This document shows, one piece after another, positions 27,069-34,931 of a stretch of 64,000 nucleotides of DNA. The stretch is from UBA9160 sp035489755 (GTDB lineage Bacteria; Myxococcota_A; UBA9160): positions 1 through 64,000 of the forward strand of contig DATGZK010000044.1 in assembly GCA_035489755.1 (NCBI GenBank). The letters are read 5' to 3'. The position numbers and the translations under genes were made by a program. Under the pieces are notes generated by a model that saw only the letters and a program-made list of their open reading frames with translations, was not told the DNA's origin and made no database searches. Position 1 is the first letter of the stretch; each line of letters starts with the position of its first letter.

Positions 27069-27578
27069 GTGAAGTTCCGTCCTCTGGTATTCGCAGCATT
27101 CGCCGCCACCATGGGCAGCGCCGCAGCCGGATGGGGTGCATGGCGCGTCGCGACGGAGGTCGCGGTCGAATCGGGCTATGCCCAGACGATCGTCTTCGTG
27201 AACAGCCATACAGGGACCGGTACAGTCGAGACCCCATCCGATGTCTGGCATACCGTCGATCTCTCGGGGTCTATCCCGGCGGACGCTCAGGCAGTAGCGC
27301 TTGACGCCTGGCTCATTATCACGCACGGAGTAGCGCCGGAAGTCGCAGACTTGACGCTCGCGTTTCGGCGACCAGGCGATACTACGACTCCATGCACGTC
27401 GTATCGCTATCAAACCGTCGAGGGCAATGTGAACGGTGGCCAGCGGCAAGTCTTTCCTACCTACGTCCCGGTAGATCGTGCCCGATTTGAGTTCTGCTGG
27501 ACACGATCGACCCGCGGCGAATGGCCGCAAAACTCAAGCTACGCCGTGAATCTGAAGCTCACCGGATGGATACGCTGA
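27069..27578 (+). CDS. Secreted hypothetical protein
   Basis: 169 aa from GTG 27069 with GAGG 6 nt upstream. A Sec signal peptide (FRPLVFAAFAATMGSAAAG) is followed by a Thr/Val-rich beta-sheet region (VFVNSHTGTGTVETPSDVWH, VALDAWLIITHG, VADLTLAFRRPGD) and two cysteines (in TTPCTSYR and FEFCWTRS) that may pair. The pattern suggests a small exported beta-sandwich, as in phage-tail or host-surface proteins, but no family is recognised. Upstream in-frame codons from 26934 look non-coding. Confidence 0.65.
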   Translation: MKFRPLVFAAFAATMGSAAAGWGAWRVATEVAVESGYAQTIVFVNSHTGTGTVETPSDVWHTVDLSGSIPADAQAVALDAWLIITHGVAPEVADLTLAFRRPGDTTTPCTSYRYQTVEGNVNGGQRQVFPTYVPVDRARFEFCWTRSTRGEWPQNSSYAVNLKLTGWIR

Positions 27579-28004
27579 CGATCCGCCGAACCTGCCGCGG
27601 GAGTCTGCGAGTGGACTTCCCCGAGGCCATTGGCATGCCCTCGTAGCGAGAGAGGGTTTTCCCCTCGGCCAGGGTGAGTCGCTTTGCGGTGGGGCACACC
27701 CCGCGAGCCGCTGCTTTCCGGCGCCTCGTCTTGCCCCCGCGCCCCGACGGTTCAGCGGAAGTTTGGACCGGCGCCGGGCCCGAGCGGGTCCCGGCCCGTG
27801 GGGATTCGCGCCTAGGGAATCTCCCTACGCGGACCTGGATGAAGCTTCGCTCTCGCGGGATGCGGGTCACGGTTGTGTCGCTACCGTACGCCCACACGAC
27901 CCAGGCCGATCTGTGCCGCGGCGACCCAGCGCGCTCACTTCACGCACCCGGAGGACCAGCTACGGGCCGAGTCGTGCGGCTTCTAGGGCAAGGGGAGGTC
28001 GCGC
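27579..28004. other. Intergenic stretch
   Basis: About 430 bp. No supported gene. A GGGGAGG ribosome-binding site for the flippase lies at 27992-27998. Confidence 0.3.
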
Positions 28005-29372
28005 GTGACGGAAATGCAGCCGCTCCTCCTCGGTTGGACGCGGCGGGGCACGCTTGCCCTGCGCCGGGTCACCAGCGAGCGGCGCCTGCGCGCCGAATTA
28101 GGCTGGGTCGTCGCAAACAACCTGGGTGAGTTCTGCATCGGCTTTGTGCTGCTCAAAGTGCTGACGAACCTCCTCGGCAAGCAAGGTTTCGGGGAGTTTA
28201 AGCTCGCGGAGACCGCGATCCTCTTCGTGGCGAGCGTGCTTCTCTCTCCCATCCACGAATCGTACTTGCGAGACTATTACGGCGTTCTCGACCGTGGACA
28301 GGGCCGTCGTTTTGGTCTGCTTCTCGTTCGCTGGTATGCCGTCGTAACCGTGGGTTTCGCAGCTCTCGCGGCCCTTCTTTCGGTGAGGTTCGCGCAGTGG
28401 TTCGATATGGGGCGCTGGACCACCCTTGCGGCGGGGCTTGTGTTCCTCTTTCTGCCGTGGCGCATCCTTCGCCAAGACATCCTGAACATTCGTCGCGAGC
28501 GTCGGCCGCAGATGCTTCAGAACGTCGCCTACCTGACGCTACAAGTCGCCATGATCTGGGGGGTCCTCTCGGTCTGGAACGCGACGCCGAGTGCGGCCCT
28601 GCTCGCGTATGCAGGCGCCGCGGCGATCTTCGCATGCGTTTGCGGCGTGCCTCTGGTCCGAGAAGTCCTACGCCTTCCCATAGGCCCCCCCACGCGGCTT
28701 ATGCCAATCGTGTGGAGCTTTGGAATTCCCTACGCGGCGCTCCTTGTCCTCCAGTGGACTCAGGGAGTAACCGACCGCTACTTGCTGAAGGCGATGATCG
28801 ACACGCAGACCGTCGGGCTTTATGTCGCCGCATATCAGGTGTGCGGGATTCCCTACCTTCTTCTGCTCAAGGTGTGCCACAACCTCTTAAGACCCATTGC
28901 CTACGAGCGCGGACGTGACCCGCAGGATGCGCGGGGTCTGTGGCGAGCCGACAGGGTGCTGCTCGGAGGCGTCGCCGTGCAGGCGGTGCTCGGGGCTGGG
29001 ATGCTTGTGTTCTACGCGATTGCGGGCCAGCGGCTCCTCGTCTTGCTCACGAGCCCCCAATTCCTATTGCCCACCACCACGATCGTCGCACTCACGGCCA
29101 GTCGCTTCGTGCAGTCGATGACCCAGTCCTTAGAGTCCATCTTCGCCGTGCATCACCGGATGGTGAACATGCTCGGCTTTCGCTTTGTGGGCGCGGTGTT
29201 CACCGTAGCCATTTGCTGGTATGCGGTCCGCTGGTATGGAATCTTCGGAGCCGCCGCCGGAACTCTCGTTGCATATACCGCCTACTTTTTATGCCTCGTG
29301 CTTGGACCGAGTGGATGCATCTGGCTCGTCATGCGCGCGCGCCGCGATGCCCGGGAGGCGCAAGGCGCCTAA
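28005..29372 (+). CDS. Polysaccharide flippase (Wzx/MOP superfamily)
   Basis: 455 aa from GTG 28005. About 12 transmembrane helices are visible, starting near ANNLGEFCIGFVLLKVLTNL (about 37) and ending near LVAYTAYFLCLVLGPSGCIWLV. The charge pattern and the early GKQGFGEFKLAETAILFVASV segment fit polysaccharide-biosynthesis exporters that flip undecaprenyl-linked glycans across the inner membrane. It stands alone here, but the glycan-modifying enzymes at 8.4-12.4 kb and the GT39 and AsnB genes at 40-44 kb could act in related surface-polymer pathways. Confidence 0.85.
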   Translation: MTEMQPLLLGWTRRGTLALRRVTSERRLRAELGWVVANNLGEFCIGFVLLKVLTNLLGKQGFGEFKLAETAILFVASVLLSPIHESYLRDYYGVLDRGQGRRFGLLLVRWYAVVTVGFAALAALLSVRFAQWFDMGRWTTLAAGLVFLFLPWRILRQDILNIRRERRPQMLQNVAYLTLQVAMIWGVLSVWNATPSAALLAYAGAAAIFACVCGVPLVREVLRLPIGPPTRLMPIVWSFGIPYAALLVLQWTQGVTDRYLLKAMIDTQTVGLYVAAYQVCGIPYLLLLKVCHNLLRPIAYERGRDPQDARGLWRADRVLLGGVAVQAVLGAGMLVFYAIAGQRLLVLLTSPQFLLPTTTIVALTASRFVQSMTQSLESIFAVHHRMVNMLGFRFVGAVFTVAICWYAVRWYGIFGAAAGTLVAYTAYFLCLVLGPSGCIWLVMRARRDAREAQGA

Positions 29373-29444
29373 CTCTGCCTGGCCCTTACCCCGAGAGGCG
29401 CCCTGGGACGCATCGGCGGGCGGAGCAGCTCCGCGCTCGCTGCG

Positions 29445-29786
29445 TCACTTCGACGGAGGCGGGGCCTCGTGGGCCGGGGAGGGCGCACCCCCGCCCGTCG
29501 GGGGCCCGACCATCCGTTCGTCGCAAAGCACGCTGCCCTTCGCCGCCGCTCGCTTTTTCATCTCTTCGTGGTTGGCCCGGCGGAACGCCGCGCGCTCCGC
29601 GTCGCTTTGCAGGCTCCCCATCTTCGCGCGGTGCTCGGCGACCTCGGCGGGTGTCATGAGATCGCGTCCGTGGACACACGAAGGTTGTGCCGGCGTGGGC
29701 GGCGTCTGTTCCGCCGCGGCTTGGAGGGCGAGGCACAACGGGACCCACACTCCGATGCGTGCTCTGTGAAAGAGGCGACGTCTCAT
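29445..29786 (-). CDS. Small exported hypothetical protein
   Basis: 113 aa from ATG 29786, preceded by a GGGGAG stretch. A signal peptide (RRRLFHRARIGVWVPLCLAL, then QAAA) leads to a short mature part with two cysteines (PSCVHGRDL and SVLCDERM), a helical segment TPAEVAEHRAKMGSLQSDAE and a Pro-rich tail. The helix resembles the short TPAEVxxHRxxMxxL pattern of small periplasmic proteins in these bacteria, but I cannot name a family. Confidence 0.65.
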   Translation of the reverse strand: MRRRLFHRARIGVWVPLCLALQAAAEQTPPTPAQPSCVHGRDLMTPAEVAEHRAKMGSLQSDAERAAFRRANHEEMKKRAAAKGSVLCDERMVGPPTGGGAPSPAHEAPPPSK

Positions 29787-30034
29787 CGATTCGCTCTCCC
29801 CCTGGCAGCGGCGTGCGCCCCCGAAAGCCGTCCATAAGCGGGGTTTGCGCCGAAGAAGTCTATCGCGACCCCGCACGAGGCGCCGTTCGATCCCCCGCGC
29901 GATACGGTATCTGATTCTTGCTGCTAAACGCATTGCGCGCGCGTGGGTGGGCTCGGCAGTCAGCGCCCGTGGGGTCGGCCGGAGGAGAGAAAAATACGTG
30001 CCCTCCGCGCGGCGATCACTCGGCGTCACGCGGT

Positions 30035-30838
30035 CTAGGCGCGATTCTCCTTCTCCTGCGCACAAGCCACGCAGCATGTAGTCCCCGGGAGGGCGCGCAG
30101 CCGTGCGATCGGGATATTCCCCCCGCATAGGTCGCACAGCGTAAGCACGCCCTCCGCGGCATGAGCCAGGGCGCGATCGATTGCCGCGAGCCGACCCGCT
30201 GCGAGCTCGCGCAGCCGATCCGTAAGACCGATCTCGTGTTCCTCCTCGCTCCGTTCCTCTTCGTCGATCCCGTCCTCCCGCACGCGCACCGCAAGCTCCC
30301 GCTCGCTGCGCACACAAGACTCGAGTTGGCGCTCGATCCGGGTGCGCTCGTCGCTTAGCTCCGCCAAGAGGCCACTGAGTTCGTCCTCTCGCGTCTCATC
30401 CTCGTGTGCCCGCTTGGCCCAAAGGGAAGTCGCGAGTGCACGCAAGGCGTCCGTACTCGAAAGCATCCCCACGATGCGGCCCTGCCCGTCCACGACGGGA
30501 AGGCAGCCGATGCGCCGGTCCGCCATGCGTTGCGCCGCGTCTTCGAGCGAGGTCTCCGGATGAGCCACCTCAGGGAAGTGGGTCATGACTTCGCCCACGG
30601 CGTAGTCCCGGACGAGGCCACGGTCGCCGACACTTATGCCCGAAAGCAGACTCACAGGAACGGGCAGTGCGGCACGCAGGTCGTTGATGGAGATCACCCC
30701 GACCACGCGCCCCGCCTCCACGACGGGCAGGTGTCGGATTCCCCGCTCGACCATGGACTCGAGAGCCGCTAGCGCCGAGGCTCCGGGATCGATCGCCACG
30801 GGGTGCGCTGTCATCCAAGTCTTGACCAGCCCTTTCAT
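30035..30838 (-). CDS. CBS-pair protein fused to a DksA/TraR C4 zinc finger
   Basis: 267 aa from ATG 30838. Two CBS motifs: MTAHPVAIDPGASALAALES with HLPVVEAGRVVGVISINDL (about 9-60), and MTHFPEVAHPETSLEDAAQR with CLPVVDGQGRIVGMLSSTD (about 83-135). A charged coiled coil (about 140-215) leads to a C4 finger with Cys235, Cys238, Cys255 or 256 and Cys259 (CDLCGG ... CVAC), as in DksA/TraR. CBS pairs sense adenine nucleotides and DksA-type fingers act on RNA polymerase, so an energy-sensing transcription factor is a reasonable inference. Strong AGGAGGCG ribosome-binding site. Confidence 0.9.
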   Translation of the reverse strand: MKGLVKTWMTAHPVAIDPGASALAALESMVERGIRHLPVVEAGRVVGVISINDLRAALPVPVSLLSGISVGDRGLVRDYAVGEVMTHFPEVAHPETSLEDAAQRMADRRIGCLPVVDGQGRIVGMLSSTDALRALATSLWAKRAHEDETREDELSGLLAELSDERTRIERQLESCVRSERELAVRVREDGIDEEERSEEEHEIGLTDRLRELAAGRLAAIDRALAHAAEGVLTLCDLCGGNIPIARLRALPGTTCCVACAQEKENRA

Positions 30839-31042
30839 GCCTCGCCTCCTCGTCGCCAGAGGAGCAAGACATGTGCCCGCTCTGGACCTCTCCTCCGCGC
30901 GTCTCGCCACAGAGTGGGGGTGCTGCTGAGGCCTAGCGCCACAGGTTGCGACGAGACAGCTCGCGTGCAGTCCCGACGTGGCGGTACGCCACTTGCACTC
31001 GTGAAACCTGAAGACCGGCCTTGGACCTGGTCGGAGCGAGCG

Positions 31043-31780
31043 ATGGTCTCTTCGCATACGAAAGGAATCATCTACGGACCGGTCTGGTCGCCGCAGCTTG
31101 GGCGCTCCCTTGGCATCGATCCCCTGCCGCCTCCTTACCGGGTGTGCAGCTACGACTGCGTGTACTGCGCGTTTCGGCACCTGCCTTCCGGACTCCGCGG
31201 CACACGCTGGCCCACACCCGGTGAGGTCGGCTCTGCCCTTGCGAATGCGCTGCCCCAGGCAGGTCCGCTCGACTCCATCACAATCTCGGGTCATGGCGAA
31301 CCGACGCTTCATCCGCGCTTCGGCTCGCTCGTGGCCGAAGTGCTCTCAGCAGCGCGGCACGCCCGGCCGGGCGTTCCCGTGCGCATCGTGACGAATGGCA
31401 GCATGGTGTGCCATGAAGATGTGCGACGTGCGCTCGATCTCCTCGACGAGAGGATCGTGAAGCTAGATGCAGCGGCTGAGCGGGTATGCCGGCCCGACGC
31501 AGGTCACCCCCTCGGAGCTGTGGTCGCAGCTCTCCCGCTTTTGCGGGATATGACAATCCAGTCCTGCTTCATCGAGGGTGCTGTCGAGAATACAGACGCG
31601 GATTCGGTTCAAGATTGGGTGGATCTCGTCGGCGAGCTGCGCCCGCAGGCAGTGCAGATCTACACGCCATCGTGCGTCAGCCACGAGGTCGATGTGGTTC
31701 CAGCGCCGGCCTGGCGCCTTGATGAAATCGCCGCTCAGCTTGAAAAGCAATCAGGAATACATCCATCGGTGTATATATGA
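31043..31780 (+). CDS. Radical SAM protein of the COG0731 (wyosine-like) group
   Basis: 245 aa from ATG 31043. YGPVWSPQLGRSLGIDPLPP precedes the 4Fe-4S cluster motif CSYDCVYC (CxxxCxxC), then SITISGHGEPTLHP, the GxGEP-like SAM-binding strand, and IVTNGS. This matches the COG0731 family, related to TYW1 but of unknown bacterial substrate. It is divergent from the CBS-zinc-finger gene and is followed by the basic-protein gene 31 bp later, with which it probably forms an operon. Confidence 0.88.
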   Translation: MVSSHTKGIIYGPVWSPQLGRSLGIDPLPPPYRVCSYDCVYCAFRHLPSGLRGTRWPTPGEVGSALANALPQAGPLDSITISGHGEPTLHPRFGSLVAEVLSAARHARPGVPVRIVTNGSMVCHEDVRRALDLLDERIVKLDAAAERVCRPDAGHPLGAVVAALPLLRDMTIQSCFIEGAVENTDADSVQDWVDLVGELRPQAVQIYTPSCVSHEVDVVPAPAWRLDEIAAQLEKQSGIHPSVYI

Positions 31781-31811
31781 GGACCGGTCAGAACTCCCAA
31801 GGAGGAAAATG

Positions 31812-32222
31812 ATGGCCAAGGCAACACGCACGACCATTCGCAAGAGCACTCGACGTCGCACTGCCCCGGTGCGCGGCAGGGCAACGGCACTCGCCCGACT
31901 TTCGAGCAAGCTTCAGCCTACGCTGCGACAGTTTACGCGACGGCTCCGGCCAGGATTGGTGCGCCTCGAGCGGCAGGTGGAAATCGCGGAGGCCCGCACG
32001 CGGCGGCAGGCGGCTCGACTCTTGCGCCGCGCGAGCGAAGAACTTGGCCGACTTGAGGCCAAGGGCGAGCGCCGCTGGCAGCATCTCACCGAGCGCGCCC
32101 GGCGCGATGCGGTGCGTTGGCTCCGTCGGGTCGAGCAGGCGCTTGAGAAGGCGGGACCGCGTCGCGGACGGACTCGCGCTCGAGCCTCGCGCGCAAAGCT
32201 GGACGTCGCGGCGGGCATTTAG
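31812..32222 (+). CDS. Arg/Lys-rich basic helical protein
   Basis: 136 aa from ATG 31812; the ATG just before it at 31809 is closer to the GGAGG (31801-31805) than usual. The first 30 residues are nearly all K, R, T and A (KATRTTIRKSTRRRTAPVRG), like the tails of bacterial H1/AlgP-like DNA-binding proteins. The middle is one long amphipathic helix (LVRLERQVEIAEARTRRQAA and on), and the C-terminus is again Arg-rich. A nucleoid- or polyanion-binding role is likely; phasin-like granule binding is an alternative. Translated with a very strong ribosome-binding site. Confidence 0.7.
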   Translation: MAKATRTTIRKSTRRRTAPVRGRATALARLSSKLQPTLRQFTRRLRPGLVRLERQVEIAEARTRRQAARLLRRASEELGRLEAKGERRWQHLTERARRDAVRWLRRVEQALEKAGPRRGRTRARASRAKLDVAAGI

Positions 32223-32247
32223 CGCTGGCATTACCCCGGGTCTGGCA

Positions 32248-32280
32248 GCGGGGCGAGTCGCGCAAAGCGGCCCGCCCCGC
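32248..32280. terminator. GC hairpin between convergent genes
   Basis: GCGGGGCG (32248-32255) and CGCCCCGC (32273-32280) make a perfect 8-bp stem with a 17-nt loop, in the 77-bp gap between two converging genes. No T run follows, so a Rho-independent terminator is only suggested by position. Confidence 0.4.
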
Positions 32281-32299
32281 GCTATAAAGGCGCCGCTTC

Positions 32300-33451
32300 T
32301 TAGCGCAGCTCGGCCGCCGCGCCGCTCGCCGAGGGTAAAGCGCTGCTCGAGACGATTCCCACCTCGCCCCCGTGACAGATCACGATTTCCGCGAGGGCCT
32401 CTAGCACGTCGTCGTCTGGCGCACCCGGTAGAACGCGACCGGTGGCTTCGTCGACACTGCCGGGAAGAGCGCGGTCGCCATCCAGCCAAAGCCTTCGGAT
32501 GCGACCGGCCACCGCCGCAGCTCCGATGTCGTCGAGAAGGTCGACCCCCTTGCCCGTGTTTCGCGCCCGCTCCCACGATTCGGGCGTCGCGGCGCTCAGC
32601 GATGCCCGTGCCCGCTGGACGTGCGGCCAGGCGTGCTCGTGTAGCTGCGCTTCCGTCCAATAGTCTGGGCTTGCGGTGACGGCGGCCTCGATCAGTCCTG
32701 GCACGCGGAGCTCAGCCCGAAGGCCAGACTGGTGCGTTGTGTCCGCGGCGAGAACGAGGGGAACCGCATCGTTTGCAAGACGCGTATTGAGTGCGACAGC
32801 AATCGCGTGATGGAAGCGCTGTAGATCGATCTTGCGCTCTTGGCTGGCATCATGATGGGCGTAATACACGGGGGCATTGCCGCCGGGCCCGGTGCCGCGA
32901 AGCCGCAGCTGCTTCTCGGTCTTTTCGCTGCCGAGCGCATCTTCGAGACTCTTCGGGAGCGTCCCTTGCTCCGCACGTCGGAGTCCCTGCGGGTCACCCT
33001 CGTACAAGGCCACCTGCTTCGTGGTAACGGTGAGGACCCGATAGGGGCCCTCGATCTGGAGTGCCCGCAGCACGGGCCGGAGGGCCAGGTGCTTACCGAC
33101 GGAAATCAGGAAGGGGAGGCGCTGGACAAGGGCAATGCAGCGCACCTCGGAACCGGACTCAAAGCCAGCCAAAGTGCCCCGGGGCGGGACATGATGCGCG
33201 GACTCCCGTCGGAGGGATGCGCCGAGCAGTTCGGAGCGGCGCACCGCGTCTTTTGATGGCACACCGAGAGCTTCGAGGCGCTTCCCCACTGCATCGACCA
33301 CCTGCCGGTGCAGGACATCGTTTTGCGCCGCATCCGGAGGGGGCGCGACGGGCAAATAGACCGAAACGCGCGGCCCGGTGGATCGGCTCAACACGGAAGC
33401 GAGCGCTTGGCGCGCCTGTGGTGTGAGCGGTGCAAGAAGCCTCTCAGACAC
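32300..33451 (-). CDS. baeRF-type (bacterial archaeo-eukaryotic release-factor-like) protein
   Basis: 383 aa from GTG 33451, which has AAGGAG 7 nt upstream. The opening SRSTGPRVSVYLPVAPPPDA, the middle RVLTVTTKQVALYEGDPQGL, the EKQLRLRG segment, the KIDLQRFHHAIAVAL helix and PLVLAADTTH match the baeRF family 3/7 domain set, related to archaeal and eukaryotic release factor eRF1. Proposed roles in the literature are ribosome rescue or hibernation; no biochemical function is firm. It is divergent from the Hsp20-CBS operon, which supports a stress role. Confidence 0.82.
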   Translation of the reverse strand: MSERLLAPLTPQARQALASVLSRSTGPRVSVYLPVAPPPDAAQNDVLHRQVVDAVGKRLEALGVPSKDAVRRSELLGASLRRESAHHVPPRGTLAGFESGSEVRCIALVQRLPFLISVGKHLALRPVLRALQIEGPYRVLTVTTKQVALYEGDPQGLRRAEQGTLPKSLEDALGSEKTEKQLRLRGTGPGGNAPVYYAHHDASQERKIDLQRFHHAIAVALNTRLANDAVPLVLAADTTHQSGLRAELRVPGLIEAAVTASPDYWTEAQLHEHAWPHVQRARASLSAATPESWERARNTGKGVDLLDDIGAAAVAGRIRRLWLDGDRALPGSVDEATGRVLPGAPDDDVLEALAEIVICHGGEVGIVSSSALPSASGAAAELR

Positions 33452-33717
33452 GATCCTTCTCCTTGCTGCGGCGTCAGCGCGTGGGTCTGAGAGACAGCAA
33501 AGCTCGTGCCGCGGCGTGTGACTCCTCGAAGGAGGGATGGCGAGCCTCTGTGACGATGCGTCCCACAGCCAATGGCGTCCTGTGGCCGCGCGGCACAGGA
33601 GCGAAAGCTCTTGCTCCACAAGGACGGAAGAGCGGTCGGCACGTCGGTTGCATTTCTGCACCACGGGTCACCCCATCGTGGCGATGCGAATTCGGTTCTC
33701 AAAAGGAGGCAAGCACC

Positions 33718-34206
33718 ATGCCGGAGAAGCAAGAGAAGAAGGAAGCCAAGAGTCTCGCGCGCTGGGATCCATTCGAGGATCTTGAGGCGTTCGGACGCTG
33801 GTCCCCGTTCCGCGAGCTTGGACGTCACGGACGGCTTGGCCGCTTGGTCGAGGAAATGTTTGGCGAGCGGTTCGCCCGTGGCGAGCATGCGCCGGCAGTC
33901 GACATCCATGAGAGCGAGGGCGAATACGTGGTCACCATCGAGCTCCCCGGTGTCCGGAAAGAGGACGTCAGTGTCGAAATCACCGAGGGTGTTCTCAACA
34001 TCCATGGAGAGAAGACGTCGGGGAGAGAAGAGAAGAAGGAGCGAAGCCGCTGGGTCGAGCGAGTTTATGGATCATTCCAGCGCGCATTTACCCTGCCTGC
34101 GAACGCTGCGAGCGACCGGATCGATGCGTCCTTCAAAGATGGTGTGCTGATCGTGCGAATTCCGAAGCTTGAGCAAACCAAACCGAAGACGATCGCAGTC
34201 AAATGA
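33718..34206 (+). CDS. Small heat-shock protein Hsp20 (IbpA/alpha-crystallin family)
   Basis: 162 aa from ATG 33718 with AAAAGGAGG upstream. The alpha-crystallin domain runs from about residue 55 to 150: PAVDIHESEGEYVVTIELPG, then VEITEGVLNIHGEK and the C-terminal GVLIVRIPKLEQTKPKTIAV with the conserved I-x-I/V-type motif (IVRIP). It is an ATP-independent holdase. Its stop overlaps the ATG of the CBS gene by 4 bp, so the two are one transcript. Confidence 0.93.
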   Translation: MPEKQEKKEAKSLARWDPFEDLEAFGRWSPFRELGRHGRLGRLVEEMFGERFARGEHAPAVDIHESEGEYVVTIELPGVRKEDVSVEITEGVLNIHGEKTSGREEKKERSRWVERVYGSFQRAFTLPANAASDRIDASFKDGVLIVRIPKLEQTKPKTIAVK

Positions 34207-34706
34207 GCACGCGCGCTCCGCGGCAAAAAAAGGAGGCTGCCAGTCGGGTCGAGCATCTGATGACGAAGGAGGTTCGCGCGTGCCGGCCTTCCGATTCACT
34301 AAACCACGCGGCACAGATCCTCTGGGAGCATGATATCGGCACGCTGCCTGTCGTTGCGGATGATGGATCGAACCGCCTCGTGGGGATCTTGACGGATCGC
34401 GATATCTGCATGGCTGCCTACACGCAAGGCGGGAGCCTTGGCAGCCTGTCCGTCGCTTCAGCAATGTCGCGCGATGTCAAGGCTTGCACGCCTATCGCGA
34501 CGCTTGAGGAAGCTGCTCACGAGATGGCACAGGCGCGGGTGCATCGTCTCCCGGTCGTGGATGGTGCGCGCCAGCTGCTGGGCATGTTGTCGTTGGCCGA
34601 TCTTGCACGCGAGGCTGCGGGCAAGCCATCGGCGAAGGGTGGCAGCGCGGGCTTCTCGCTTGTGGGGAAGACACTTGCCGCAATCGTAAGTCCGCGACCG
34701 GTTTAG
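34203..34706 (+). CDS. CBS-pair domain protein
   Basis: 167 aa. Two CBS motifs, MTKEVRACRPSDSLNHAAQI / LPVVADDGSNRLVGILTDRD and MSRDVKACTPIATLEEAAHE / LPVVDGARQLLGMLSLADL, fill residues 18-140; a short tail follows. Such stand-alone pairs bind AMP, ADP, ATP or SAM and adjust a partner protein. Coupled to Hsp20 through an ATGA overlap, it may respond to energy state during stress. Confidence 0.9.
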   Translation: MSTRAPRQKKEAASRVEHLMTKEVRACRPSDSLNHAAQILWEHDIGTLPVVADDGSNRLVGILTDRDICMAAYTQGGSLGSLSVASAMSRDVKACTPIATLEEAAHEMAQARVHRLPVVDGARQLLGMLSLADLAREAAGKPSAKGGSAGFSLVGKTLAAIVSPRPV

Positions 34707-34931
34707 GACGGGCGAGGCCGGATCGGGAGGACGCTTGATCCCGGGGGTTGATCCTGCCGCCCGGAGGCGTGCCCGAGACGGAGCGCGGGTGGCGCGAGGG
34801 CCCGGCGAAAAAGGCGGAGCGGAACCTGGCCACTTCCCCTTGCGCGTTGGCTGGGGGGAGTGGCGCCTGCTGGCCACGGCGGAGAAGGAGAGCGGTTCAT
34901 CGAGAAGACCGCCTGGAACCGTTCCTCGCCT

